Origin: Paenibacillus silvae
GTDB lineage: Bacteria; Bacillota; Bacilli; Paenibacillales; Paenibacillaceae
Assembly: GCF_014639235.1 (NCBI RefSeq)
Contig: NZ_BMFU01000002.1
Span: forward strand, 700,361 to 764,360
DNA: 64,000 nucleotides
Reading direction: 5' to 3'
Shown here: in pieces, positions 34,136 through 43,448 of the stretch
Layout: each line of letters starts with the position of its first letter
Position numbering within the stretch: the stretch's first letter is position 1
The notes under the pieces: model-generated
Told to the model about the DNA's origin: nothing
Database searches by the model: none
The model's input: only the letters and a program-made list of their open reading frames with translations
Program-made: the position numbers and the translations under genes

Positions 34136-35812
34136 TTATGGCTGAACAACAAAGGTTGTCACACTTTGAGCCGGGAGATTTGCCGTGAATCCATTGCCTG
34201 ATACCTGCAGCGGAGAACCTGCTGCCAGATTGCGTGTGCTGTCCGTAATCCAGGAGGACACCGAGGAGGCCGCTGCATTCTGAACCGTGAATCGTTGATT
34301 CACGACGGAGGTATTTTTGTTAATGGCCACAATCACGATTTTATTGTTCTCCCCTTTGTACGCCGACACATATACGCCGTTCACCGGATTTTTGGTTGCA
34401 TCTACCCGAACATCGCCTGGACGAACGAACTTCGAATAATGCGCCATGCTGTAACCCCGTTTACTTATCGTACCGTCCTCTTTGATCGGACCATAGTGTC
34501 TGCGAATGTACCACCATACATAGGTCTGGAAGTTCCCTTCAACCATCGCATTGTACATATGCTCTGCCACGCCGAGAGCTTCAGGCCAACGGTCTGCGGA
34601 ATCCGTCTCGCTGTTTGGATAATACACTTCTGTCATCCATAACTCTTTCCCTGCTCCTTTTTGCTCAAATAACGGATAAGGGAAATCGCTGTATTGTGTG
34701 CCATACGTATGTGCACCGAGAATATCCATATTAGCTAACGCTTGGGGATCATTAAGCAGCGGGTCTGACATGGTTTTTACATAAGAAAAGGATTCTGGAG
34801 CAATAACCCGGTTGTTGATGGAACCGGCATTTTCCTTCATAAAGCGCAGCATTTCCTCAGGAGACCACCATGTCCAGTCATGCGCATAGTCAGGCTCGTT
34901 TTGCACGGAGATGGCATACAGATTAACCCCGTTATTTTTCATGAAAGTGTCAAACTCATTCAAATACTCCGCATATGCCTCATACTTATCGTATTTGAGA
35001 CGTTTAGCCTGTGTATCCTGTACAAATGCAGTGACGTTGATATTGTCGATGTTCGGTCCGCCTGTCCCCGTGGTCACAAACTTCAAGGTGCTTGTACCGT
35101 TCACCATTGGCACCTGAATTGACTTATCCTTCCACGTACTTCCGCTGCCCGTAGCTTCAAATGCTACACTGCTCAGAGCTAATGAACCGTTGACGTAGAC
35201 ATCCACATTACTCGTGCCGGACGGCTGGGAATAACGAATCTTGATATTTTTAGTACCGGTGCTGCCAATGAGAATCGTATTAAACTGAACAGCTGCTCCA
35301 CTCGCGTTTTGGAATGAGACATACCCCGTGCCTGTGTATCCTGTAAAGGCTGTGGCCGCTGCGGCACCACCAGAGAGCGTTGTTGTAGATTCTGCTTCAT
35401 ACGTTGAGCCGCCGCCCGAGCTCATATTAAGCGTGAAAATCTCTGTCATATCGCTAGGTGGATTCCAGGGCGATGCAAATACGATGGCACCATGCTCAAT
35501 CGCTTTTTTGGCCGTTGCTACTTCCCGCTGCCAGTTGTTCTTATTCTCATCAATCGGAATTCTGAGTACCGAAAAGCCAAGCTGGTCTGCCCCGTTACCA
35601 AAAGCGGTTTCCCGCTCCGCCGCAGTAAGATCGCCTATCCATCCGGAATGTGTCATGCCGCCAAAACCACGTATCAATTGTTTTGTTGACGATGCATTAA
35701 CGACTACATCATTAGCTGCCATTACATTGGAGGAAGCAGGAACATAAAACAATGGTAATGCTGTTACCGCGGCCAGCATGGTACATAAGGATTTTTTGAT
35801 CAATGAATTCAC
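34136..35812 (-). CDS. xynC: Secreted GH30 glucuronoxylanase with carbohydrate-binding module inserted in the catalytic barrel
   Basis: About 558 residues. The signal peptide spans about 1-33. The GH30 barrel begins at about residue 40 (KQLIRGFGGMTHSGW) and continues to FASPWNPPSDM near 122. Then an unusual segment of about 130 residues (136-264) starts YEAEST and ends GGPNIDNINV, the pattern of a CBM6/35/36-type sandwich, flanked by an SSGGGS linker. The barrel resumes at AKRLKYDKYEAYAEYL. Acid/base Glu is E306 (SVQNEP), nucleophile E395 (WMTEVYY). The C-terminal side domain follows (about 460-558). GTG start at 35812 after GGGAG. The family cuts glucuronoxylan at methylglucuronic acid branches. 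It is the last gene after the LplABC-like importer, matching aldouronate utilisation. Confidence 0.85.
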   Translation of the reverse strand: MNSLIKKSLCTMLAAVTALPLFYVPASSNVMAANDVVVNASSTKQLIRGFGGMTHSGWIGDLTAAERETAFGNGADQLGFSVLRIPIDENKNNWQREVATAKKAIEHGAIVFASPWNPPSDMTEIFTLNMSSGGGSTYEAESTTTLSGGAAAATAFTGYTGTGYVSFQNASGAAVQFNTILIGSTGTKNIKIRYSQPSGTSNVDVYVNGSLALSSVAFEATGSGSTWKDKSIQVPMVNGTSTLKFVTTGTGGPNIDNINVTAFVQDTQAKRLKYDKYEAYAEYLNEFDTFMKNNGVNLYAISVQNEPDYAHDWTWWSPEEMLRFMKENAGSINNRVIAPESFSYVKTMSDPLLNDPQALANMDILGAHTYGTQYSDFPYPLFEQKGAGKELWMTEVYYPNSETDSADRWPEALGVAEHMYNAMVEGNFQTYVWWYIRRHYGPIKEDGTISKRGYSMAHYSKFVRPGDVRVDATKNPVNGVYVSAYKGENNKIVIVAINKNTSVVNQRFTVQNAAASSVSSWITDSTRNLAAGSPLQVSGNGFTANLPAQSVTTFVVQP

Positions 35813-35912
35813 GTGCTGCTCATCTCCCGACGTATAAGATATGAAGCTGGTTTTTAAACCTGAAACTTCTGCACAACTCCGCACTCCTTACTACTATGGC
35901 TTAATCCTTGAC

Positions 35913-36833
35913 CTAACCTTTCACGCCGCCAATCGTCATACCCTGAACAAAGTATTTTTGCAGGAACGGATACACCATCAGAATCGGAACACTTGCAATA
36001 ATTGTCATGGTTGCCCGAATGGAGGTCGGTGTAACGGCAACGCCGCTATTATCGGCAGATTGATACACATCACTTGCTGAAGAAGTTGCCGAAGTGGTCG
36101 AGGTTTGCAGAATCTTCATCAGTTCATATTGCAGTGTGCTTAACTCCTTGTTAGACGAGTTGTATAGAAAAACGTCAAACCAGGAATTCCATTGACCTAC
36201 GGCTACGAAAAGAGATACGGTCGCCATAGCCGGTATTGTTAACGGCAGAACAACCCGGATGAATGTCGTAAATTCACCGGCTCCGTCAATGCGGGCCGAT
36301 TCCAGAATTCCTTCAGGCAGCCCTTCAATAAATGAACGAATGACAATCATATTAAATACACCAATGACTCCCGGAATGATATACACCCAGAATGAGCCAA
36401 TCAGACCGAGGTCACGAATCAGCAGGTAACCAGGAATCAATCCACCACTGAAGTACATCGTGAATACAAAGAACATGGTGACAAACTTGCGAAGCACAAA
36501 TTCCTGCCGACTGAGCGTGTACGCAAGCATCGCAGTACAGAATACGGACACTATGGTACCAATAATCGTACGAAGCGCCGAGATCAGCGTGGCATGATAG
36601 ATATCGGATTCACCAAAGATGTATTTATAGTTATCGAGTGTCCATACCCTTGGCCACAGATAGATCCCACCACGAATTGCATCGTTGGCATCATTTAATG
36701 ATACAGCAATCATATTGATAAACGGATAAATGGTAACAATCATTAGACAGATCATGAAGATGATATTAAATGCATCAAACGCACGGTCCCCGGCGCTGCT
36801 GTTCCGCAAGCGGGATGATTTTGCTTTTGGCAT
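35913..36833 (-). CDS. Carbohydrate ABC permease, YtcP/LplC type
   Basis: About 306 residues, six helices, EAA loop LESARIDGAGEFTTF with LPLTIP near residue 195 and the characteristic end LQKYFVQGMTIGGVKG. The ATG at 36833 follows GAGGAGGG. It is 16 bp downstream of the partner permease. The GH30 gene starts 100 bp further on, with no terminator visible in between, so it may be cotranscribed. Confidence 0.9.
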   Translation of the reverse strand: MPKAKSSRLRNSSAGDRAFDAFNIIFMICLMIVTIYPFINMIAVSLNDANDAIRGGIYLWPRVWTLDNYKYIFGESDIYHATLISALRTIIGTIVSVFCTAMLAYTLSRQEFVLRKFVTMFFVFTMYFSGGLIPGYLLIRDLGLIGSFWVYIIPGVIGVFNMIVIRSFIEGLPEGILESARIDGAGEFTTFIRVVLPLTIPAMATVSLFVAVGQWNSWFDVFLYNSSNKELSTLQYELMKILQTSTTSATSSASDVYQSADNSGVAVTPTSIRATMTIIASVPILMVYPFLQKYFVQGMTIGGVKG

Positions 36834-36849
36834 GGCCTAGGCCCTCCTC

Positions 36850-37821
36850 TTAGAATAGTCTGCTTTCTCCCATTTTTTTGGCGATGTAGTTGGCGGTGAA
36901 CAGGAAGATGAAGCTGACCACCGTTTTGAAAATACCGGCTGCTGTACCCAAGGAGAAGTTCCCGAGTCCCAAACCATACTTCAGGACAAAGATATCCAGG
37001 TTTTCTGAATAATCCATGTTCATTCCGTTGCCCAGCAAATACTGCGGTTCAAATCCGGATTCCAGGATGCTGCCCATATTCATAATCAACAAAATCACGA
37101 TAACCGGCTTCAAGCCTGGCAGGGTGATGTATAACATGCGTTTGAAACGGCTCGCTCCATCAATCTCTGCGGCTTCATACTGTGCAGGATCAATGGAAGT
37201 TATGGCTGCCAGATAAATAATCGTGTTCCAGCCCACATCTTTCCACACTTCGGTGGCCCCCAATATGCCCCAGAAATACTCCCCTTTTCCCATCCATAGT
37301 ACAGGACTGTCGATCAGATGAAGCTTCGTCAGAATAAGGTTGACGATGCCATCAGGAGACAGGACCGTGAGTACAATACTCGAAGCAACAACCCACGAAA
37401 TGAAGTGAGGCAGATAACTTACCGTTTGCACAAAACGTTTGAAAATAATGTTTTTGAGCTCGTTTAACAGCAGCGCGAGTGTAATCGCTGTGACAAAGCC
37501 AAGCACCAGCTTGATCGAACTCATCACCAGTGTATTTCGCAGTACACGATAGAACGTATTGTCCTCAAACAGGGTTTGAAAATGCTTCATGCCTACCCAC
37601 TGCTGATCGGCAAAGGCTCTTGCCGGTTTGAAATTCTGGAAAGCCATCGTCCAGCCCCATAAAGGCAAATATTTAAATATGAATGCCCAGATCACAAAGG
37701 GTATACACATAAATGCCAAGGTTCGCTGCTGTAACAGTCGTCTATAAAATGTGTTTTTCTGTTCCCTTTTGCCGCCATTGACTGGTGGAACAGAGTGAAG
37801 GGATACATTTGGCTTCTCCAT
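36850..37821 (-). CDS. Sugar ABC permease, LplB type
   Basis: About 323 residues, six helices after a basic N-terminal tail, EAA loop YEAAEIDGASRFKRM with LPGLKP near residue 215, C-terminal end AKKMGESRLF. ATG at 37821 follows GGAAAGGAG. The spacing of 147 bp to the upstream binding protein gene shows no clear terminator. Part of the YesN-YesM-LplA-LplB-YtcP-GH30 locus, which resembles the aldouronate utilisation cluster described in xylan-using Paenibacillus. Confidence 0.9.
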   Translation of the reverse strand: MEKPNVSLHSVPPVNGGKREQKNTFYRRLLQQRTLAFMCIPFVIWAFIFKYLPLWGWTMAFQNFKPARAFADQQWVGMKHFQTLFEDNTFYRVLRNTLVMSSIKLVLGFVTAITLALLLNELKNIIFKRFVQTVSYLPHFISWVVASSIVLTVLSPDGIVNLILTKLHLIDSPVLWMGKGEYFWGILGATEVWKDVGWNTIIYLAAITSIDPAQYEAAEIDGASRFKRMLYITLPGLKPVIVILLIMNMGSILESGFEPQYLLGNGMNMDYSENLDIFVLKYGLGLGNFSLGTAAGIFKTVVSFIFLFTANYIAKKMGESRLF

Positions 37822-37968
37822 GGTGCAGATACTCCTTTCCCTATGCTGTCATTCGTGCGCCAGAATAAAAAGCTTCCCTTGATGGATTCCCGTTTTCTTC
37901 GGCGCACGCAACAGTTTGTATGCTTCTAACAGCTCTCAATAGTTTTGATTCTGGTTAGCTCTAATGAA

Positions 37969-39648
37969 TTACCATTTACCTGCAACCCGGTTCTGCACCA
38001 CTTCGGTGATCTTTTTCTCGTAACCTGCTTTATCCAGCTTGTTGAACTCGGTCATGTAATCGTTCCAGATCTTATCAAAGTTCGATGGTGCACCGAGAAT
38101 CATCTCAGGTAAATATTTGCGCTGCAGATCATCTGATTTCGTTGTAAAAAGCTGCTCAGGTGAACCCTGCTCCAGAGCGATAGACCATGCCGGGAACCAT
38201 GGCCGGTCCTCGGGCTTGTTGAAGAGCTCACTAAATGTTTTGATGCCATACGCATCCAGAAATTTTTTATCTCCTTCGGTGTAGGTTGATGCAACCACTT
38301 CTGGCTGATTGCCCGGACTGAATGCGTTTCCATCGGACAGAGTGGATTCTCCTCCATAACGAGGCCAGTCATTGCTGAAGTAGGTGAACCCGAACTTGCG
38401 GCCCAACTCCACGTCATCATGTATTTTACGTTGCTCGTCGTTGGCGTAATAGAAACGGCCTTTTTCATCTACACTGTAGGTTTGATCCTTGATGCCCCAT
38501 TGAGTAAGAATTTGATTCTCTTCTTTGAGCAAATTGTCAAAATACTTGATAATCCGTTCCGGATCTTTTGCATTTACGGTAATTCCGGTTGCATAGTTGT
38601 TTACAAAGCCCGGTGGATCGACATATTGATCCTTTATGCTTTTATCAAAGACGATGGGAAGCGGCGCATAACGCTTCTCATCAATACCTGCTGCAAGCAG
38701 GTTTTTGGACGCATCTCCAATCTGCCAAGCGTAGTTAAAATAACCAAGAACACGTCCTGAGGTCAGTTTGGCGAGATATTGGTCCTTGTTCATCGTGAAT
38801 GATTCCGGATCAAGCAATCCCTTTGCATTAATTTCGTTCAGCTTTTTGATCCATCGTTTCTGCTCTTCCGTTCCGGCAACGGTTCTGGCTACATGGGTGT
38901 TCATATCAACCATAACGCCCCCGTCATTCGGATATCCTGCGAGGTGCATGGCTGGATTCTGCAGCGTGAAGAAGTTGTTGGCTACTCCTGCAAGGGATAC
39001 AAAACCGATCGTTTCTGCCCCGTCAACGGTTGGATGCTTCTCCTTGTAGTCCTCAATCAGGTCAAAATATTCATCCAGAGTTGTAATTTTTGGATAATTA
39101 AATTCCTTCAGTACGGAACGTTGAATCCAGAAGGCTCCGCCCCCGACATTTGGACTTCCTGAATACTCACCCTGATTTGCCGTATAAGGAAGCGCATATA
39201 TTTTGCCGTCCTCCGGATTTCTCATTTTATCAAAATAAGGTCCGTATACCTTTTTGATGTTTGGTCCATATTTTTCGATTAGATCATCTAGCGGTATGTA
39301 AGCACCAGCATCCAGCAGCTTGGACATTTCTCCACTGGAGGCGATAACATCCGGGTAATCTCCACTCGCAATCATGACGCCCGCTTTGGTCGCGCTGTCG
39401 CCAACGAGGTATTCCATTTTCCAGTCTACGCCCGTCTGGTTCTGAAGCTCCTTGCCAATCGTCGTTTCGCTGGCCAACGTATCCTTCTTCCCTGAAGAGA
39501 ACATGTAATACGAGAATGTTACTGGACTGTTATCATCCTTTTCGGCACTAGACGAATCCCCTGGAGAGGAGCTGCTTGAATTGCAACCAGCCAGAAGGGA
39601 AGCCAGTAGCACGGCTAAGCCTGTCGTTTTCAGAAGCGGTTTTAACAT
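37969..39648 (-). CDS. Aldouronate-type solute-binding lipoprotein (LplA-like)
   Basis: About 559 residues. Lipobox LLAGC near residue 22 and a serine-rich, acidic linker. The body matches the large LplA group (VTFSYYMFSSGKKDT start, GVDWKMEYLVGD, KIYALPYTANQGEYSG). ATG at 39648 after GGGGGAAC. A near-perfect cre box (39705-39718) and the kinase gene lie upstream. From position with a GH30 glucuronoxylanase, the most likely ligand is a methylglucuronoxylo-oligosaccharide, which is inferred rather than seen. Confidence 0.88.
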   Translation of the reverse strand: MLKPLLKTTGLAVLLASLLAGCNSSSSSPGDSSSAEKDDNSPVTFSYYMFSSGKKDTLASETTIGKELQNQTGVDWKMEYLVGDSATKAGVMIASGDYPDVIASSGEMSKLLDAGAYIPLDDLIEKYGPNIKKVYGPYFDKMRNPEDGKIYALPYTANQGEYSGSPNVGGGAFWIQRSVLKEFNYPKITTLDEYFDLIEDYKEKHPTVDGAETIGFVSLAGVANNFFTLQNPAMHLAGYPNDGGVMVDMNTHVARTVAGTEEQKRWIKKLNEINAKGLLDPESFTMNKDQYLAKLTSGRVLGYFNYAWQIGDASKNLLAAGIDEKRYAPLPIVFDKSIKDQYVDPPGFVNNYATGITVNAKDPERIIKYFDNLLKEENQILTQWGIKDQTYSVDEKGRFYYANDEQRKIHDDVELGRKFGFTYFSNDWPRYGGESTLSDGNAFSPGNQPEVVASTYTEGDKKFLDAYGIKTFSELFNKPEDRPWFPAWSIALEQGSPEQLFTTKSDDLQRKYLPEMILGAPSNFDKIWNDYMTEFNKLDKAGYEKKITEVVQNRVAGKW

Positions 39649-39704
39649 GTGTTTTGTTCCCCCTTTTTAATTAAGCGTTGTCTGTAAGCACTCTCAATAT
39701 ATCA

Positions 39705-39718
39705 AGATAACGCTTTCA
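39705..39718 (-). promoter_or_regulatory. cre CcpA box
   Basis: Minus strand TGAAAGCGTTATCT fits TGWAARCGYWWWCW at all 14 positions. It lies 57-70 bp upstream of the solute-binding protein gene, implying its own repressed promoter between the kinase and importer genes. Confidence 0.65.
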
Positions 39719-39767
39719 CAGTTACCTACAAAACTGTACTTTGTGCTTTAAAAAGTATATCGTTCCA

Positions 39768-41504
39768 TTATTCGCCTTTAAATGAATTATGCTCAAATGG
39801 AAGTTTGATATGAATTGTTGTCCCCCGTCCTTCTGCTGATTGTATGGCCAAAGAAAAGCGATCCATGTAACAAAGCTTCAAACGGCTGTATGCATTTTTC
39901 ATGCCAACATGCTCGCCCATGTCTACATTCTGATCCAGATAAAGCAGCAATTCTTGCAATCTGGCGGCAGACATGCCAATCCCGTTATCCTCCAAGCGGA
40001 TATGCAGCTCCTGCTCCTCTACACGTACGAACAGTTGAATCAAACCTACTCCGGGAGTTGACTCAATACCGTGAATACTGGCATTCTCTACAAATGGCAA
40101 AATAACCATTTTAGGAATCCGATATTTTAAAGCAGCCTCATCCGCCTCAATGTGATACTGAAGCTTCTCTCCGAAACGATATTTTTGAATTTGCAAAAAG
40201 CTGTCGATGAGTTCCAGTTCTTCTTTTACGGTCACTTCATGCTGATTCCAGCTAATAGACTTGCGGAACATTTTGGCCATATGGTGCACGATCTTGGCGG
40301 TTTCCTTCTCTCCCTTGATCAAACTTCGCATCCGCACAGATTCGAGCGTGTTAAACAGAAAATGCGGATTAATCTGACTATGCAGCGCATGCAGTTGAGC
40401 CTGCTGCTGCTTCAGCTCCAGATCTTTTTTCTGAATATCTGCCAGGTATACTTCATCGATCAGACTTCGAATCGTCTCGGTCATTCGATTAAATTCTGTG
40501 GTCAGCTGACCGATCTCGTCTCTGGCATCCTCAGGTGGAATCGTCTGAAAATTCTGGGTTTTCACCTTCTTCATATGTTTCAGAATTCGGACCAGTCTTA
40601 CGTGTATGGATCTGGACATCGCAGCAATAATGATGGTAGGCAGCACAAAGTTAATACACGCCAGCCAGACTACAAAAGACCTGGATTGGCGTACCTCCTG
40701 CAGCACAATTTCTTCATCCATGACCCCTTGCAATGACCAGCCTTCCAGATAGTTGATGCCTGAATAGACCCGCTCAAAGCGAATGGTCTTGTTGGAAAAC
40801 TCCATATTGCCATACAGCTCCCCGACAGAAGTAGGCCCTGAACTGGAACGATTAGAAAAACGGATATATCCTGCAGGATCAACCAGATACACGCTGCCAT
40901 CAAAACCGCTGTTGCGAAACTGCTCTTTCATCAGGTCCATGTTAAAGTCAATTTTGAGCAGCTGTTCAATTCCCCCGGTATCACTGTTGTTCAAGCGCTG
41001 AACAAGACTTAACCCCTGATCTCCAGTAACCAAAGTTGGGTATGGCGCAGTGTGATTCTTCAATTGTTGGTACCAGCTGGACTTGCGGACGACTTCGGTC
41101 AGATGCTCAATGTAACCCGATGACAAAATGGTCGGATTATCCGTGAACACCTGGTACCAACGAATGCCTTGGCTCATTTGACCAGAAAACTCACTCTGGA
41201 GATAGGAATTATACGCACGAATGTACTCCGAGTGACTGCTAAACGAACGGGATAATGTCTCGTTGAATATGGGATCGGCATACAGAGAATACGACAGCCC
41301 TACTCCCTGATCAATTGTAACGCGCAGTTCATTCTTCAGATTGTTTAACGCAACCCCTGCATCACGTGTCTTCTGACTGCGAATATTCGCAGTTGTCACC
41401 TGGTAGAAAGCAATATTGGTAAACACAATCGGGATAAACACGGATAATACATACATTATCAGCAGCTTGTCCCGAAGCTTCATATAATTCAGATTCCAGC
41501 GCAT
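39768..41504 (-). CDS. YesM-type sensor histidine kinase
   Basis: About 578 residues. Membrane helices near residues 14-32 and 280-300 flank an extracellular sensing domain; a HAMP-like region follows (RILKHMKKVKTQNFQTIPPEDARDEIGQL is cut by the helix end). The phospho-accepting His is in QINPHFLFNTLESVR, N-box in PFVENASIHGIES and G-box in LEDNGIGMS. ATG at 41504 shares one base with the response regulator stop (TGATG) and has GGGGGG seven bases upstream; a GTG at 41507 is the alternative. The kinase is second in the operon after its regulator. Confidence 0.9.
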   Translation of the reverse strand: MRWNLNYMKLRDKLLIMYVLSVFIPIVFTNIAFYQVTTANIRSQKTRDAGVALNNLKNELRVTIDQGVGLSYSLYADPIFNETLSRSFSSHSEYIRAYNSYLQSEFSGQMSQGIRWYQVFTDNPTILSSGYIEHLTEVVRKSSWYQQLKNHTAPYPTLVTGDQGLSLVQRLNNSDTGGIEQLLKIDFNMDLMKEQFRNSGFDGSVYLVDPAGYIRFSNRSSSGPTSVGELYGNMEFSNKTIRFERVYSGINYLEGWSLQGVMDEEIVLQEVRQSRSFVVWLACINFVLPTIIIAAMSRSIHVRLVRILKHMKKVKTQNFQTIPPEDARDEIGQLTTEFNRMTETIRSLIDEVYLADIQKKDLELKQQQAQLHALHSQINPHFLFNTLESVRMRSLIKGEKETAKIVHHMAKMFRKSISWNQHEVTVKEELELIDSFLQIQKYRFGEKLQYHIEADEAALKYRIPKMVILPFVENASIHGIESTPGVGLIQLFVRVEEQELHIRLEDNGIGMSAARLQELLLYLDQNVDMGEHVGMKNAYSRLKLCYMDRFSLAIQSAEGRGTTIHIKLPFEHNSFKGE

Positions 41505-43081
41505 CACTCGGCCCCCCGCAGTCCTTCCTCTTTCAGCAGATTACGATAGGCTGTAGGAGTCATGTTGAGGATTTTCTCAAATTGCGTCACAAAATAATCT
41601 GCATTCTGAAATCCGATGCGGGCCGCCACCTCATACATTCGCAGGTCCGTCTGACGTAAAAGCTTCTGTGCCTCCTGAATGCGGAGATGAAGCAAATATT
41701 CATTAAAATACTGATTATAGCTTTTGCGAAAAAGCCTACCCAGATAGACCGGGTTCATATAGAACTCGGCTGCAATGCTTTTAAGGCTGATGTTCTCCAT
41801 ATAATGGGAATCAATATATCGTTTGATCTTGTTGATATCACCCTTGGACTGTTCTGAACGCAGCTGTGCGATATATTGCTCCGCTTCCTCAAGTGCAACA
41901 ACAAACGCTTCCTTGAGAAGACGCAGATTCCAGCCATCCTGTCCTTGCTCTGCGAGTGACTTGAGCTGCTGCAAACCCGCCTCACTGCCTCCCATCTCAT
42001 GAACTACAGCGAGAATGCCCGTCATGCAGCGCACAAGTGAACCTGTGACTGCTTGAGGAGAGAAACGGCGGGAATGAAACAGCTTGAACATCTCCTCCAC
42101 CACGGTATGACAAGCGACGCGGTTACGTTCTTCCAGGCTCAAAATCAACGGATCAACCACTTCGTGATTTACATTAAAAACGTATAAAGGCTTGTCCTTT
42201 ACTTCGGAATACCAAATCACATTACCGTGTTCCGCAAATTTATGTCGGGATGCTTCATCTGCTTCGGCGTAAGACCGCGGTGCATCACTCATGTCATTCA
42301 CCATCGTACCAGCATACAGCGCCACATCTGCCTGCAGCTGTTCACTTAATCTGTTCTGAATTTTCTGAATCTGATCTTCTATGTTTTCTTTACGATGCTT
42401 CTTGTGTGATTCTTTACAGAGAAGCACTAGGGCAAATCTGCCTCGCTGCTCCTCAATGACGTATAAATGGAATACATCTCCCTCTAACCCTTGCAGCAAA
42501 TCGGAAACATGCTGAACCGTTATATGTTTGATCTCTGCACCCGTCAAAATTTCAATCAATACAAGCATAAGTGAAGTCTGACGGTCCATACCGAGCATGT
42601 CTGCATATCGGTTCTCATCTTCTTTGCGTACCTGTCCCTTGATCATGTCTTTGAGCATAATACGACTCGCCTGCTCTTCTGCCAAAAAGGCATGTTTCCG
42701 CTTGTTTCGAATCAAGTCAGCCGACTTTTGCAGCGTTGCCGTCATCTCTTCATCGTCAATCGGTTTCAGGATATAATCCTGCACACCATATCGAATGGCC
42801 TGTTGAGCATACTTGAAATCATGGTATCCGCTAATGATGATAAACACAGGCTCCATAGTCGGTGAATTGGCTACAGCCCGGATTAGCTCCAATCCATCGA
42901 GAATGGGCATTCGAATATCCGTAATAATGATATCGGGCTGCAAACATTCCGCTTTTTTGAGCGCCTCCAGTCCATTCTCTGCCTCTCCAGCAATCTCCAT
43001 GCCCAGACTATGCCAGTCAATCAGCTCATACATCCCTTTGCGAATAAACATTTCATCGTCGACCAGCAATACTTTTAACAT
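41504..43081 (-). CDS. YesN-type response regulator (receiver plus AraC)
   Basis: About 525 residues. The receiver is complete: LLVDDEM acidic pair, Asp in IIITDIRMPILDG, Lys in DYILKPIDDEE. The AraC domain is at about 425-520 (ISLKSIAAEFYMNPVYLGRLF, MYEVAARIGFQNADYFVTQF). ATG at 43081 after GGGGAGGA; the frame extends to 43132 without a ribosome site. First gene of the aldouronate-type locus, ahead of a perfect cre box and a distal 21-bp spaced repeat. Confidence 0.92.
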   Translation of the reverse strand: MLKVLLVDDEMFIRKGMYELIDWHSLGMEIAGEAENGLEALKKAECLQPDIIITDIRMPILDGLELIRAVANSPTMEPVFIIISGYHDFKYAQQAIRYGVQDYILKPIDDEEMTATLQKSADLIRNKRKHAFLAEEQASRIMLKDMIKGQVRKEDENRYADMLGMDRQTSLMLVLIEILTGAEIKHITVQHVSDLLQGLEGDVFHLYVIEEQRGRFALVLLCKESHKKHRKENIEDQIQKIQNRLSEQLQADVALYAGTMVNDMSDAPRSYAEADEASRHKFAEHGNVIWYSEVKDKPLYVFNVNHEVVDPLILSLEERNRVACHTVVEEMFKLFHSRRFSPQAVTGSLVRCMTGILAVVHEMGGSEAGLQQLKSLAEQGQDGWNLRLLKEAFVVALEEAEQYIAQLRSEQSKGDINKIKRYIDSHYMENISLKSIAAEFYMNPVYLGRLFRKSYNQYFNEYLLHLRIQEAQKLLRQTDLRMYEVAARIGFQNADYFVTQFEKILNMTPTAYRNLLKEEGLRGAE

Positions 43082-43215
43082 GACATCCTCCCCTTCCCAG
43101 TAACGAAAAATAATCCATCTGCCGTAAATCAACTTCAGACGGAATACGGTAAGTCGTGCTGTGCAAGCGAGCTACCCCAAAATAATAAGCAATCTAAAGT
43201 ATGTATCCATATAAT

Positions 43216-43229
43216 AGTAAACGCTTACA
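43216..43229 (-). promoter_or_regulatory. cre CcpA box, perfect match
   Basis: Minus strand TGTAAGCGTTTACT preceded by A fits the 15-position consensus WTGWAARCGYWWWCW fully. It lies 135-148 bp upstream of the YesN-type regulator gene. Confidence 0.68.
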
Positions 43230-43286
43230 TTTTTATGGATAATTCATGAGATTGTTTCCATTCTATAGTTTGTTGTCCCCATTTTC

Positions 43287-43318
43287 AATGCGAAAATGAT
43301 GCATTTTATTGCGCGAAA
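43287..43318 (+). promoter_or_regulatory. Candidate AraC operator: 21-bp spaced repeat
   Basis: AATGCGAAAA at 43287-43296 and ATTGCGCGAAA at 43308-43318 are direct repeats 21 bp apart; the second lies in TTTATTGCGCGAAA, nearly the same as the elements at 31713 and 48052. The gap 43082-43448 (367 bp) otherwise holds the perfect cre box and the GH95 terminator. Confidence 0.45.
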
Positions 43319-43341
43319 GTACGCATCATCTTCGGTGAAAA

Positions 43342-43388
43342 GCAAAAAAGCGACCCGTACCAGGTCATGTACCCGGACGTTTCGCTTA
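43342..43388 (-). terminator. Terminator of the GH95 transcript
   Basis: Minus strand: AAGCGA, an inner imperfect hairpin with CCGGGTAC and GTACGGG, then TCGCTT followed by T residues. It is about 60 bp after the GH95 stop codon. Confidence 0.75.
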
Positions 43389-43448
43389 AATAATGAAGCA
43401 AAGCATGCTCACAAAAACTCCGATAACAGAAACACCCTCCAATCGCTG

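Noticed and set aside
40152..40736. 194-residue plus-strand open frame
   Set aside because: Antisense to the YesM-type kinase, including its PHFLFN motif.
43216..43318. T-box or riboswitch leader before the YesN gene
   Set aside because: The region is explained by a cre box and a spaced repeat; no conserved leader motif or antiterminator hairpin was recognised.
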